DNA of 64,000 nucleotides from CTSoil-043 sp963821235 (GCA_963821235.1 CAWGCS010000001.1:1-64000), one strand, 5' to 3'; positions 27,404-38,172 are shown, counted from the first letter of the stretch. Made by a program: numbers and translations. Notes: generated by a model not told the origin, from the sequence alone.

Positions 27404-27685
27404 TCAGACCGCCGCGGCGCCCTCCTCGACCGCCGTGAAGATCGAGACCTGCGCCGCCTCGGGCAGCATCTCGCCGAGGATCTTCTGGAGTGTCAGCTGG
27501 TGAACGCAGCTCTTCCAGCTCTCGAAGTAGTGGCACGTGCAATGCCAGGCATCGGCGTCGAGACTCACGTGGTGCGTGTCGTTGTCGCCCCGGAACGTGA
27601 CCGTGAGGCGATCGAACGTCAGGCGATCGCGCTCACGAGCGTAGCGATTCGCCTTCTCGACCTTGCCGATGAGAGAGCTGTGCAT
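27404..27685 (-). CDS. SWIM zinc-finger protein
   Basis: 93 residues with a SWIM signature CxC-x8-CxH (Cys49, Cys51, Cys60, His62) inside WHCTCHYFESWKSCVHQ. SWIM domains bind zinc and mediate nucleic-acid or protein contacts. The start at ATG 27685 is preceded by GGAGGGA. It is the last minus-strand gene of the long block and 272 bp downstream of the phosphomutase gene. That 272 bp strip holds no recognisable gene. Confidence 0.7.
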   Translation of the reverse strand: MHSSLIGKVEKANRYARERDRLTFDRLTVTFRGDNDTHHVSLDADAWHCTCHYFESWKSCVHQLTLQKILGEMLPEAAQVSIFTAVEEGAAAV

Positions 27686-27957
27686 CGCCGAGGTCCCTCC
27701 GTGGCCCGTGGGCCCTTCCAGGGACCGCCGCCCGGTCGTGCGCTCGTCGGCCGGGAGGGGCGGTCGTACCGGAACTCTACTACCGGTGGCCAAGAGAGGC
27801 GCCGGGCCGGACGGCCCACGTCGCGGTTCCGAGCGGCCAGTCGGACCGGCCGAACGGCCCACCCCGCGGCGACGCTGGCGCCCGCACCACGGCACCGCGA
27901 TCCGCGGGGGACGGTGGTCGAGCCGCGGGACAACGATCCGGCACGGCGGGACGGCGG

Positions 27958-29442
27958 TCAGCCCCGGACGAGCGCCTCGCCGGCAGCGATGCAGGCGTCG
28001 GCCGTGGCCGGCGAGGTGGCCTCCGCGTAGACGCGGACGAGCGGCTCCGTGCCGCTGAAGCGCACCAGCAGCCACGAGCCGTCGGCGACGACGAACTTGA
28101 CGCCGTCGTTGGTCGCCAGCGCGACGGTCTGGGTGACGGGCTGGCCGGCCAGGGTCGCCGGCGCCTTGTCGAGCAGCTCGACGAGGAGGCGGTCCTTGGT
28201 GGCGGGGTAGATCGCGCGGTCGACGTGCACGTCGAGGCGCAGGTAGAAGGACGGTCCGCCGATCTCGTGCAGATGCTCGATCGCCGCCGAGACGGGCCGG
28301 CGGCCGGCCGCCCGCTCGCGGAGAAAGAGGTCGAGCAGGAGGAGGTCGGCGTAGATCCCATCGCGCTCGGGCAGGTGCATGCCGAAGCCGTACCCGCCGG
28401 ACTCCTCGCCGCCGTACATCGCCCCGGTCTCGATCATCCTGGGCCCGACGAACTTGAAGCCGACCGGGGTCTCGTGGACCGCGATCCCGTAGCGGGCCCC
28501 GAGACGCTCGGCCATCGAGGTCTCGTTGACGCTCTTGACGACCGGCTCGCGCAGCCCGCGGTGCTCGGCCAGGTAGTACATGAGGAGGCCGTAGACCTCG
28601 AGCTGGTGGACGAACACGCCGCGCTCGTCGATCGCACCGGCGCGGTCGGCGTCCCCGTCGAGGAGGAGCCCGAGGTCGAAGTCGCCCCGACCGACGATCC
28701 CCAGGGCCTCGTCGATGTGGGGCCGGATCGGCTCGGGGTTCACGCCACCGAAGTACGGGTTGCGCTCCTGGTGGATCTCCACGATCTCGATCCGCCCGCC
28801 GGCCAGGAGCCGGCTGAGCCAGCCAGCTCCCGAGCCCCACAGCGGCTCGACGAGGACCCGCACGTCGGCAGCCTTCAGGGCGTCGAGGTCCACGGTGCGG
28901 CGGACGAAGCGCTCGTAGCCGGCGAACGGGTCGAAGCGCTCGACGAGACCGGCCGCCTCCGCATCGGCCAGGGGTCGGACGGGGATCGACCGGCCACCGT
29001 TCCGGCCGATCACAGCCTCGAGGGCGGCCAGGATCTCCGGCCCGGCCGCGGCGCCGCTGGGGGCCTTCACCTTGAACCCGTTGTCGGTCCAGGGGTTGTG
29101 GCTGGCCGTGATGACGATCCCGGCCGCGGCGCCCCGCTCGACGACCTCGTAGCTGGACATCTGGGTCGGCACTGCGTGCGCCGCGATAGCGATGGGGATG
29201 TCGTAGGCGAGGAGGACCTCGGCCGCCGCGGCCGCGAAGTGCTCCGAGGCGAAGCGCCGGTCGTAGGCGATGACCACGCCCTTCGCCTGCTCGCCGCGAT
29301 CGGCCACGTAGCGGGCGACGCCCTCCGCGCAGCGGCGCACGTTCACGAACGTGAAGTCGTCGGCGATCCTGGCCCGCCAGCCGTCCGTGCCGAAGACGAT
29401 CGAGGTCGGCTCGAGCGCGTCTCCGACCACAGGGGTGGTCAC
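27958..29442 (-). CDS. Phosphomannomutase/phosphoglucomutase
   Basis: 494 residues of the alpha-D-phosphohexomutase superfamily. Active-site serine loop TASHNP (about residue 112), metal loop LLLDGDADR (about residue 262), sugar-binding GGEESGGYG and phosphate-binding RFSGTEP near the C-terminus. It interconverts hexose 6- and 1-phosphates. Adjacent to the mannose-1-phosphate guanylyltransferase (4 bp overlap), so mannose-6-P to mannose-1-P to GDP-mannose is the likely pathway, although the sequence class also includes phosphoglucomutases. Confidence 0.85.
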   Translation of the reverse strand: MTTPVVGDALEPTSIVFGTDGWRARIADDFTFVNVRRCAEGVARYVADRGEQAKGVVIAYDRRFASEHFAAAAAEVLLAYDIPIAIAAHAVPTQMSSYEVVERGAAAGIVITASHNPWTDNGFKVKAPSGAAAGPEILAALEAVIGRNGGRSIPVRPLADAEAAGLVERFDPFAGYERFVRRTVDLDALKAADVRVLVEPLWGSGAGWLSRLLAGGRIEIVEIHQERNPYFGGVNPEPIRPHIDEALGIVGRGDFDLGLLLDGDADRAGAIDERGVFVHQLEVYGLLMYYLAEHRGLREPVVKSVNETSMAERLGARYGIAVHETPVGFKFVGPRMIETGAMYGGEESGGYGFGMHLPERDGIYADLLLLDLFLRERAAGRRPVSAAIEHLHEIGGPSFYLRLDVHVDRAIYPATKDRLLVELLDKAPATLAGQPVTQTVALATNDGVKFVVADGSWLLVRFSGTEPLVRVYAEATSPATADACIAAGEALVRG

Positions 29443-30515
29443 GAATCCTCCTCCATGGCGCGGCCCAGCTCCTCGGCGATGGCGCGGACCTCCTGGGACC
29501 GGTCGGCGGCGCAGACGAGCAGCGCGTCCGGCGTGTCGACGACGATCATGTCGCGCAGGCCGAGCGTCACGACGAGCCGGTCACGGGCGAGGACCAGGGT
29601 GCCGGTCGACCCGACGTCGCGGCGCGGGCCGGAGCCGACGGCACCGGTCGGCTCGCCGTCGGCGTTCGCCCGGGCGACGAGCGCATCGCGGAGGGCGGCC
29701 CAGCTGCCGAGGTCGCTCCAGCCGACGTCGGCCCGGATCATCGCCACGCGCCCGGCCAGCGACGCCGGTTCCAGGACCGCGTAGTCGATGGAGGTTGCCC
29801 GCACGGTGGCATAGGCCGTCTCGAGCGCCGCCGGGCCGCCGGCGACCCCGTCGCGGAGGCAGGCCAGGATGTCCGGCGCGGAGGACGCCAGTGCCTCGAG
29901 GATCGCCCCCCGCTGCCACAGGAAGATGCCGGCGTTCCAGGCGACCGGCGCCGGGCCCGCCAGGAGCGCCACGGCCGCGTCGGTCGCCGGCTTCTCGACG
30001 AAGCGGGCGACGGCATGGGCGCCCGCTTCGGGCCGCTTCCCGGCCGCGACCACGTAGCCATAGCCGGTCTCCGGCCCGCTCGGTGCGATCCCCAGCGTGA
30101 CGAGCGGCCGGTCCGCGGCGGACGCGACCGCGGCCGCCCGGGCGAGGACGTCGCGGAAGCCCGCGACGTTTGCGACGAGATGGTCCGCGGGCAGGATCGC
30201 CATGACCTCGCCCTCGCCCCGGTCGAGGGCCAGGGCGGCGAACGCCACGGCGGCCGCCGTGTTGCGGCCGGTTGGCTCGGCCAGCACGTTGCCCGCGGGG
30301 ATCTCCGGCAGCTCGGAGCGGATCAGCTCGGCGTGGCGACGGTCCGCCACGACCGCCACATCGTGCGGCCCGCCGAGGACCGGCAGGACGCGCTCGAACG
30401 TCGCCCGCAGGAGGGACCGCTCCCCGAGCAGGGGCAGGAACGGCTTGGGCCGGTCCGGCCGGGAGAGCGGCCATAGCCGGGTCCCGCCGCCGCCGGCCAG
30501 GATCACCGCATACAT
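29439..30515 (-). CDS. manC: Mannose-1-phosphate guanylyltransferase
   Basis: 358 residues. N-terminal nucleotidyltransferase signature LAGGGGTRLWPLSRP (residues 6-20) with KPFLPLLGERSLL, then FVEKP and WNAGIFLW typical of the GMP family. It lacks the C-terminal cupin isomerase of bifunctional AlgA/ManC. It makes GDP-mannose for glycan synthesis. 3 bp separate it from metK upstream. Confidence 0.85.
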   Translation of the reverse strand: MYAVILAGGGGTRLWPLSRPDRPKPFLPLLGERSLLRATFERVLPVLGGPHDVAVVADRRHAELIRSELPEIPAGNVLAEPTGRNTAAAVAFAALALDRGEGEVMAILPADHLVANVAGFRDVLARAAAVASAADRPLVTLGIAPSGPETGYGYVVAAGKRPEAGAHAVARFVEKPATDAAVALLAGPAPVAWNAGIFLWQRGAILEALASSAPDILACLRDGVAGGPAALETAYATVRATSIDYAVLEPASLAGRVAMIRADVGWSDLGSWAALRDALVARANADGEPTGAVGSGPRRDVGSTGTLVLARDRLVVTLGLRDMIVVDTPDALLVCAADRSQEVRAIAEELGRAMEEDS

Positions 30516-30518
30516 CGG

Positions 30519-31706
<1,188 letters not shown>

Positions 31707-31716
31707 GGCGCCGCCG

Positions 31717-31722
31717 AGCGTA
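31717..31722 (-). promoter_or_regulatory. Possible leaderless -10 element TACGCT of metK
   Basis: TACGCT on the minus strand ends 10 bases before the metK ATG, inside a 38 bp intergenic gap that lacks a Shine-Dalgarno sequence. Confidence 0.35.
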
Positions 31723-31744
31723 GCACGCGGCGGACGGCCGACGA

Positions 31745-33730
31745 TCACGTCCCGCGCTGGGCTCGCGCGGGCGCGCCGCGCCAGGGGAGGGCGGGGAGCT
31801 CGTCGGCCGGCGTGAACCCGAAGACGCCGCCGTAGAAGGCGAGCTCCGCCTGGAGCGAGCGCACGATGTTGGCGGCCTGGCGGAAGCCGTGGTCCTCGCC
31901 CTCGAACGCCAGGTAGACGTGCGGGATCCCCTTCGCCGCCAGCGCGGCGACGATGCGCTCGGCCTCCGAAGGGGGCACCACGTGGTCGTCGAGCCCCTGC
32001 AGCACGAGGACGGGGCAGGAGAAGCCGTCCGGGTGGTGGATGGGCGAGCGGGCGAGGTAGACATCGCGGTCGGCCGGGTAAGGGGCCACCAGGCGCTCGA
32101 GGTAGCGGGACTCGAACTTGTGCGTCTCGGCGACGAACGCCTCGAGGTTGCCGATCCCGAAGTAGCTGACCCCGGCGCGGAAGACGTCGCGGAAGGCGAG
32201 GGTGGCGAGGGTCGTGAAGCCGGAGGCGCTCCCGCCCTCGATCGCGAGGCGCCCGCCGTCCACCTCCCCGCGGCGGGCCATCTCCTGCGCCCCCGCGACG
32301 CAGTCGTCGACGTCGACGATCCCCCACTCGCCCTCGAGGCGCTTGCGGTAGGTCTTGCCGTACCCGGTGCTCCCGCCGTAGTCGACGTCGAGGACGGCGA
32401 GGCCGCGGCTCGTGAGCACCTGGAGCGACAGCTGGAGGCCGGTGAAGGCACCCGACGTCGGGCCCCCGTGGCTCGTCACCACGAGCGGTGGCCGCTCGCC
32501 CTCGGGCGGCCGGAAGGCGGGATTCGTGGGCCGGTAGAGGATCCCGTGCGCGGTCCGCCCGTCGGTCGTGGGGAACTCCACCGCCTCGCCGACGGAGACG
32601 GCGGCCGGGTCGAGGACCAGGTCGGACGAGGCGCGGACGACCGTCCAGGCACCATTCCCGAGGTTGAGGCGGACCAGCGAGCGGAACATCGTGGGGGCGG
32701 CCGCGATCGCGGCCACGTCCGAGCCGTGGACGGCGACGTCGCTGATCGAGGTGAACGGCAGGTCGAGGGCGACCGGCGGGCGCGTGCCGGACGGGTCGAT
32801 CCGCCACAGCGTGTCGCGGCCGGCGGACCGCCCCACGGCCACGATCGTCCCGTCGCCGGCGACGCCGTGCGAGGAAAGGCCGAAGACCCAGTCGGGACCC
32901 GCGAACTCAGCCTCGAGGCCCGCCGTCAGCGGCGCGAGCGACGCGCCGTCCCAGCGGTGGAGGCCGATCCAGTCGCCGGGCTCCGAGGCGACGACGAGGG
33001 ATCCATCCGCGGCCCAGCGCGGTTGGCACGTCCACGTCGCCCGGTCCCCGGCGACGACCGCGACCGCTCCGGGCCGGTCGGTCGCGTCGAGCGACGCCAC
33101 GACGCACTCCGTCCCGTCCCAGGGCATGTTGGGGTGGTCCCAGCGCAGCCAGGCGAGGCGCGAGCCGTCGGGCGAGAGGCGAGGCGACGAGACGAAGTCG
33201 CTCCCCTCGACCAGCACCCGGACGGCGCCCGGATCGGTGGCCGCCGACCCGTCGATCGGGATCGCGACCAGCGTGTTGACCGCCTCGCCCGGTCCCGAGT
33301 GGTCCTCGCGGACGGCCAGGAGGCGGCCGCGTCGCGCATCGAGCTCCAGGTCGGCGAAGCGGAACGGCCCTTCCGGCGTGATCGGGCTCGCCGCGCGATC
33401 GGGGCCCACGCGGAGGAGGCGGCCGCTGGCGAAGTCGGAGACGACCAGGACGTCGCCGGCCGCCAGGAAGGCCGCGCCGCCGTACTCGTGGACGCGCGTC
33501 CGGACGTTGACGCCGGGCGGGCTGACGTCCTCGGCCTTGCCGCCCGGCCGAAGACGGACGAGGGTGGCGCGGCCCCCGTCGGCCGGTCGCCCCTCCAGCC
33601 AGAGGAGGTCGTCGCCGTCCCAGCGCGCCTCGGCGAGGCGGACGGAGCCCGCCACGACGGCCTCCACCGCGATCGTGGAGCGCCAGCTCCCGCAGGGCGC
33701 GGCCGTTCGCTCCGCCTGTCCGTTCGCCAT
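31745..33730 (-). CDS. S9 family prolyl oligopeptidase / dipeptidyl aminopeptidase
   Basis: 661 residues: an N-terminal seven-bladed-propeller-like region (about 1-400) followed by an alpha/beta hydrolase domain. Catalytic triad candidates are Ser501 in GGSASGF, Asp581/582 in GLDDHVVPP and His614 in EDHGF. HGGPTSG forms the oxyanion region. No signal peptide, so a cytosolic peptidase. Located between metK and ahcY with 18-40 bp gaps, though no metabolic link to the SAM cycle is evident. Confidence 0.85.
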   Translation of the reverse strand: MANGQAERTAAPCGSWRSTIAVEAVVAGSVRLAEARWDGDDLLWLEGRPADGGRATLVRLRPGGKAEDVSPPGVNVRTRVHEYGGAAFLAAGDVLVVSDFASGRLLRVGPDRAASPITPEGPFRFADLELDARRGRLLAVREDHSGPGEAVNTLVAIPIDGSAATDPGAVRVLVEGSDFVSSPRLSPDGSRLAWLRWDHPNMPWDGTECVVASLDATDRPGAVAVVAGDRATWTCQPRWAADGSLVVASEPGDWIGLHRWDGASLAPLTAGLEAEFAGPDWVFGLSSHGVAGDGTIVAVGRSAGRDTLWRIDPSGTRPPVALDLPFTSISDVAVHGSDVAAIAAAPTMFRSLVRLNLGNGAWTVVRASSDLVLDPAAVSVGEAVEFPTTDGRTAHGILYRPTNPAFRPPEGERPPLVVTSHGGPTSGAFTGLQLSLQVLTSRGLAVLDVDYGGSTGYGKTYRKRLEGEWGIVDVDDCVAGAQEMARRGEVDGGRLAIEGGSASGFTTLATLAFRDVFRAGVSYFGIGNLEAFVAETHKFESRYLERLVAPYPADRDVYLARSPIHHPDGFSCPVLVLQGLDDHVVPPSEAERIVAALAAKGIPHVYLAFEGEDHGFRQAANIVRSLQAELAFYGGVFGFTPADELPALPWRGAPARAQRGT

Positions 33731-33748
33731 CGCGTCCGTCCGTTCCCC

Positions 33749-35026
33749 CTACGTGCCGCTCTGCCAGGACGAGACGTAGGCCTTCTGCTCGTCGGTCATG
33801 TCGTCGATGTGGATGCCGAGGGCCTCCAGCTTGAGGCGGGCCACCTCCCGGTCGATCGCCTCCGGGACCACGTAGACGGTGGGCTCCAGCTCGGCGTGGT
33901 GCTCCACGACGTACTCCGCGGAGAGGGCCTGGTTGGCGAACGACATGTCCATGACCGCCGCCGGGTGACCCTCCGCCGCGCCGAGGTTCACCAGACGCCC
34001 CTCGGCGATGAGGTGCAGCTTCTTGGGCCCGAGGTCGAACTCCTGGACGTTCTCGCGGACCTCGCGGACGTGCCCCTCGGCGAGGGCCCGCAGGGCGACG
34101 AGGTCCAGCTCCGCGTCGAAGTGGCCGCTGTTGGCCATGATCGCTCCGTTCGGCATGGCCACGAAGTGCTCGCGCCGGAAGACGTTGACGTTGCCGGTGG
34201 CGGTGATGAACAGGTCGCCCCAGGGGGCCGCCTGGTCGACCGTCTTGACCTCGAAGCCGTCCATGAGGGCCTCGAGGGCGCGGACGGGGTTCACCTCGAC
34301 GACGGCGACGTGGGCGCCCATCCCCTTGAGCCGGGCGGCGATGCCCTTCCCGACCCAGCCGTAGCCGGCGACGACGGAGCGGCGGCCGGCCAGGAGGATG
34401 TTGGTCGCCCGGAGGATCCCGTCGAGCGTGCTCTGGCCCGTCCCGTAGCGGTTGTCGAAGAGGTGCTTCGTCTCGGCCTCGTTGACGGCCACGACCGGGA
34501 AGCGGAGGGCGCCGTCCGAGGCCATCGCCCGAAGGCGGATGACGCCCGTCGTGGTCTCTTCCGTGCCCGCCAGGACGTGCGCCAGCAGCTCCGTCCGATC
34601 GCTGTGGAGGAGGCTCACGAGATCGCAGCCGTCGTCCATCGTGATCTGCGGCCGCGTGTCGGCGATCGCGTTGAGGTGCCGGTAGTAGGTTTCCCGGTCC
34701 TCGCCCCGCCGGGCGTGCACGCCGATCCCGTAGCGCGCGGTCAGGGCCGCCGCGACGTCGTCCTTCGTGGAGAGCGGGTTGCTGGCCGCCAGGGCCACCT
34801 CCGCCCCGCCGGCGGCGAGCGTCCGCACCAGGTTCGCGGTCTCGGTCGTGACGTGGAGGCAGGCTGCGATCCGGACGCCGGCGAGCGGCCGCTCCCCGGC
34901 GAAGCGCTCCCGGATCAACCGCAGGACGGGCATCTCGCGCTCCGCCCACTCGATTCGGCGGACGCCTTCGTCGGCCAGGCGGAGATCGGTGACGTCGTGG
35001 GGCGGAAGGGCGTTCGGGGCGGTCAT
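33749..35026 (-). CDS. ahcY: Adenosylhomocysteinase
   Basis: 425 residues from ATG 35026. Hydrolyses S-adenosylhomocysteine to adenosine and homocysteine using bound NAD. Visible: HVTTETANLVRTLAAGGAEV, NEAETKHLFDNRYGTGQS, Rossmann motif VVAGYGWVGKGIA and FITATGNVNVF. The C-terminal end EQKAYVSSWQSGT is the typical family end (Tyr and Lys for NAD contact). It lacks the 40-residue insert of some bacterial forms. Confidence 0.95.
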   Translation of the reverse strand: MTAPNALPPHDVTDLRLADEGVRRIEWAEREMPVLRLIRERFAGERPLAGVRIAACLHVTTETANLVRTLAAGGAEVALAASNPLSTKDDVAAALTARYGIGVHARRGEDRETYYRHLNAIADTRPQITMDDGCDLVSLLHSDRTELLAHVLAGTEETTTGVIRLRAMASDGALRFPVVAVNEAETKHLFDNRYGTGQSTLDGILRATNILLAGRRSVVAGYGWVGKGIAARLKGMGAHVAVVEVNPVRALEALMDGFEVKTVDQAAPWGDLFITATGNVNVFRREHFVAMPNGAIMANSGHFDAELDLVALRALAEGHVREVRENVQEFDLGPKKLHLIAEGRLVNLGAAEGHPAAVMDMSFANQALSAEYVVEHHAELEPTVYVVPEAIDREVARLKLEALGIHIDDMTDEQKAYVSSWQSGT

Positions 35027-35086
35027 CTGGGGGCGGGTCTCCTGCGGGCCGTGGGCCAGCCGATTATGGGGGACGCGGCGCGACGG

Positions 35087-35124
35087 GTCAGCCGCCGCGT
35101 CCCAGGTCAGCCGCCGCGTCCCAG
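35087..35124. repeat. Perfect 19-bp tandem duplication at the end of the GNAT gene
   Basis: GTCAGCCGCCGCGTCCCAG at 35087-35105 is repeated at 35106-35124. The second copy contains the stop codon and last codons of the acetyltransferase gene; the first lies just after the stop. A recent slippage-type duplication. Confidence 0.8.
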
Positions 35125-35976
35125 GAGGCGCCGGAGCGGGGCCGCCAGGGACCGCACGAGCCCACCCCCGTCGACCGCGCGATGGACGAGCCGCTCCTCG
35201 AAGCGGACGTGCTCGCGGTATCCCAGCTTGCGGTAGGCCTGCAGGGCGGGCGGGTTGTCGCAGCGGACGTTGAGGACGACCTGGTCGCAGTAGCGGAGCA
35301 GCTCGGCGGTGACCGCCGCGGTCACTGCCGTGGCATAGCCGCGGCCGCGGAAGTCGGCGTGGGTCATCACGTTGCCGACCACGCCGAGGCGCGCCTCCGG
35401 GGAGACGACGTGGGTCCCGGCGGCCGACACGAGCCGTCCGTTGACCCGGATCCCGTAGTAGACGCCCTCGGCGATCGCGGAGGGCGGCAGCCAGGCGGTG
35501 AACCCAAGCTGGTAGAGGCGGTTGAGCTCGTTGATCTCGACCGGGAGGAGGCGGGCCACGTCGGCCGGGAAGGGCCGGAAGGAGGTCCGGTCGACCCACA
35601 TCCTGACCATCTGGGGCCCGGGCTCGACGTGGTAGTGGGCTTCCAGGGCCGGGAGGCTGGCCGGCAGGAAGGCCGCGTACGCCGCCCGGGGGCGGATGAC
35701 GTCGCGGAGGATGGCCGAGATCCCGGCGTTCTCTCCCATGGCGAAGAGCGGCTGCGGCGCGTACCCGGCGTACTCGAGGGCGACCGCGATCGTCTGGGTC
35801 CCGGAGGTGGCCACGCCCCAGCGCGTCCGCGAGAACTCGCGGACGTCGAGGTCGCAGAGCGCATAGGCGGCGAAGAGGCGGTCGCGCTCGAGGAACGCCC
35901 GGAGCAGGGCGCGGTCGCTGGTCGTCCGCGCGGCCATGCCGCGGACGGCGACCGAGGAGGCGGCCGAGGTCGCCAC
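35107..35976 (-). CDS. GNAT family acetyltransferase
   Basis: 289 residues. C-terminal GNAT domain with the acetyl-CoA loop DFRGRGYATAV (about residues 207-217) and VLNVRCDNPPALQAYRKLGY. The N-terminal half (FLERDRLFAAYALCDLD) resembles the DUF4081/FR47-like two-domain type. It begins at GTG 35976, immediately after the mtnA stop. Acceptor unknown. Confidence 0.75.
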   Translation of the reverse strand: MATSAASSVAVRGMAARTTSDRALLRAFLERDRLFAAYALCDLDVREFSRTRWGVATSGTQTIAVALEYAGYAPQPLFAMGENAGISAILRDVIRPRAAYAAFLPASLPALEAHYHVEPGPQMVRMWVDRTSFRPFPADVARLLPVEINELNRLYQLGFTAWLPPSAIAEGVYYGIRVNGRLVSAAGTHVVSPEARLGVVGNVMTHADFRGRGYATAVTAAVTAELLRYCDQVVLNVRCDNPPALQAYRKLGYREHVRFEERLVHRAVDGGGLVRSLAAPLRRLLGRGG

Positions 35977-37410
35977 TCAGGGCTCGCCGTCGCCCGGCGG
36001 CGATGCGCCGGGGACCGACCCGTCGGGGCCTGGCAGGGCGGCTGCGCCCAGCGCGTCGGGGCCCGGGGCGGGCGCGGGACGGCGCGCCTCGCGCGCGGCG
36101 ATGGCGGCCGCGATCGGGCCATCGTAGGGGGCTCGCAGCACGCCGGCCTCCGTGACGAGCGCCGTGATCAGCTCCGCCGGGGTGATGTCGAACGAGGGGT
36201 TGATGGCGGGGGCCCCGGCCGGCGCCACGGCGCGGCCCCCGAACGACGTCACCTCGCCCGGGGCTCGCATCTCCACCGTGATCCGCGAGCCGTCGGCGGC
36301 CTCCGCGTCGAGGGTCGCCGTCGGGGCCACGACGTAGAAGGGGACGCCGTGGCGGGCGGCGAGCACGGCGAGCGGGTAGGTGCCGACCTTGTTGGCGGTG
36401 TCGCCATTGGCGGCGATCCGGTCTGCGCCGACGACGATCGCGTCGACGCCGCCGCTGGCGAGGAGCCAGCCGGCGGCCGCGTCGGCCAGCAGCGTGTACG
36501 GGATGCCGGCCTGGCCGAGCTCCCAGGCGGTCAGGCGGGCGCCCTGCAGCCAGGGCCGCGTCTCGTCGACGTAGACGTGCAGCTCACGTCCCTCGGCGGC
36601 CAGCGCCTGGACGACGCCGAGGGCGGTGCCGATCTGGCCGCAGGCGAGGGGCCCGGTGTTGCAGTGGGTCAGGAGGCGGAGCGGGCGACCCTCCGGTGCG
36701 GGCAGGAGGTCGGCTCCCAGCCGGGCCATGGCCGCGTGGTCGAGCGTCGCCTCCCCGATGATCGCCTCCGCCTCGTCACGGAGTGCGGCCGCCACGACGG
36801 CCCCATCCTCGCTGAGCTCGCCGACGGCCGCGTAGCGGGCCAGCATCCGGTTGACCGCCCAGCGGATGGAGACCGCCGTGGGACGGGCGTTCATGAGGGC
36901 GTTGGCGGATCCGCGCAGGATCGCCCGTCGCGCGTACGGCTTGGTGGCTGCGGCCCGCCCCGCGGAGAGGGCGAGCCCTGCGGCGGCGACCTGGCCGAGC
37001 GCCGGAGCGCCCCGCACGACCATGTCCCGGATCGCCTGCGCGACGTCGGCGGCCGAGGCGCAGCTGACCTCGACGAGCTCTCCGGGGAGGCGCCGCTGGT
37101 CGACGAGGAGCAGCCGGTCGGCGTCGAGCCGGAACGGGCTGCGGAATCCCGTCGGCGGGGCCGGCGCGGGGGCCGTGCCCGGAGTGGCCTCGGCGAGGAC
37201 CGTGCTGGCCATCTCCTGGGTCGTCTGGCGGAGGGCGCCGGCCGCGCCCACGAGCGTCGCCGCCGTTCGCACCGCGTCGCCGGCCATGGCCCGGAAGAAG
37301 CGTCGCCTGGCGAGGCGCATCGCCTCGTCGGGGTCCGGGGCCGGCGCGGCCCGGCCTCCGCCGCCGGCGAGCGGCGTCGCGGGTGTCCCTGGCTCCGGAC
37401 GACGATCCAA
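35977..37410 (-). CDS. mtnA: Methylthioribose-1-phosphate isomerase with N-terminal extension
   Basis: 477 residues where MtnA is usually about 350. The catalytic part (from about residue 85) has RDMVVRGAPALG, THCNTGPLACG (catalytic Cys), VDETRPWLQG and VVGADRIAANGDTANKVGTY (catalytic Asp). It isomerises MTR-1-P to MTRu-1-P in methionine salvage. Residues about 29-65 (LARRRFFRAMAGDAV, ATLVGAAGAL) look like a twin-arginine-type leader in an unusual place, and the C-terminus has a Pro/Ala-rich tail. The start codon is TTG at 37410; an internal ATG at the MRLARRR segment would shorten the extension. Confidence 0.85.
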   Translation of the reverse strand: MDRRPEPGTPATPLAGGGGRAAPAPDPDEAMRLARRRFFRAMAGDAVRTAATLVGAAGALRQTTQEMASTVLAEATPGTAPAPAPPTGFRSPFRLDADRLLLVDQRRLPGELVEVSCASAADVAQAIRDMVVRGAPALGQVAAAGLALSAGRAAATKPYARRAILRGSANALMNARPTAVSIRWAVNRMLARYAAVGELSEDGAVVAAALRDEAEAIIGEATLDHAAMARLGADLLPAPEGRPLRLLTHCNTGPLACGQIGTALGVVQALAAEGRELHVYVDETRPWLQGARLTAWELGQAGIPYTLLADAAAGWLLASGGVDAIVVGADRIAANGDTANKVGTYPLAVLAARHGVPFYVVAPTATLDAEAADGSRITVEMRAPGEVTSFGGRAVAPAGAPAINPSFDITPAELITALVTEAGVLRAPYDGPIAAAIAAREARRPAPAPGPDALGAAALPGPDGSVPGASPPGDGEP

Positions 37411-37461
37411 CCTCGCTCAGACCTCGCTGCGGCGGGACGCTGGCGCCGGTCGGGCGGCGGC

Positions 37462-37983
37462 TCAGTACTGGACGACCGAGGTCACCGCCAGGTCCGCCAG
37501 GCGGTCGCGGCCCTTGAGGAAGGTGAGCTCGACGAGGAAGGCGAGGCCCACGATCTCGCCCTGGAGGCGCTGGACCAGCTCGACCGTGCCTCGGACCGTC
37601 CCGCCGGTGGCGAGGAGGTCGTCGACGATGAGGACCTTCTGGCCCGGCTGGATCGCGTCGCGGTGGATCTCGAGCGTGTTCGACCCGTACTCGAGGGCGT
37701 ACTCGACGCTGACCGTCTCGGCCGGCAGCTTCCCGAGCTTGCGGACGGGGACCAGCCCGGCGTTGAGCTGATAGGCCAGCGGGGCGGAGAAGATGAAGCC
37801 GCGGGACTCCATCCCGACGACGACGTCGACGTGCTCGGCAGCGTAGGGCGCCCGCATGGCATCGATCGCAGCGCGGTAGGCGTCGGGGTCCTTCAGCAGC
37901 GTCGTGATGTCGTAGAAGAGGATCCCCGGCTTCGGGAAGTCCGGGATCTCGCGGATCTTCGCGCGGAGCTCGTCCGGGGTCAT
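37462..37983 (-). CDS. apt: Adenine phosphoribosyltransferase
   Basis: 173 residues, full family length. IREIPDFPKPGILFYDITTLL at the N-terminus, VVGMESRGFIF, and the PRPP-binding motif VLIVDDLLATGGT (residues about 120-132). Salvages adenine to AMP. With AhcY and MtnA nearby it would recycle purine released from SAM by-products. Ribosome binding site GGAGG before ATG 37983. Confidence 0.95.
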   Translation of the reverse strand: MTPDELRAKIREIPDFPKPGILFYDITTLLKDPDAYRAAIDAMRAPYAAEHVDVVVGMESRGFIFSAPLAYQLNAGLVPVRKLGKLPAETVSVEYALEYGSNTLEIHRDAIQPGQKVLIVDDLLATGGTVRGTVELVQRLQGEIVGLAFLVELTFLKGRDRLADLAVTSVVQY

Positions 37984-38172
37984 CGTCGCGGGAACCTCCA
38001 GGGCGCCGGCCGGCGCCGGGACTGCTGGGCGAGGGGGCCGGATGCCCGCCGCCGGAAGTCTACCGCAGCCACGCCCGGCCCTGATCGCGGGGGCGCCGGC
38101 GGAGCCATCGCCCGCGCCCGCCTGCCGCCGCGGACGAGGCCCGTGCGACGCTCGGGCTGGCGGCAGCGCCGC

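Noticed and set aside
32000..35236. Very long plus-strand frame antisense to the S9 peptidase and ahcY
   Set aside because: Composition is Arg/Asp/Val/Gly-rich low complexity expected of the complement of GC-rich codons. The minus-strand genes are unmistakable.
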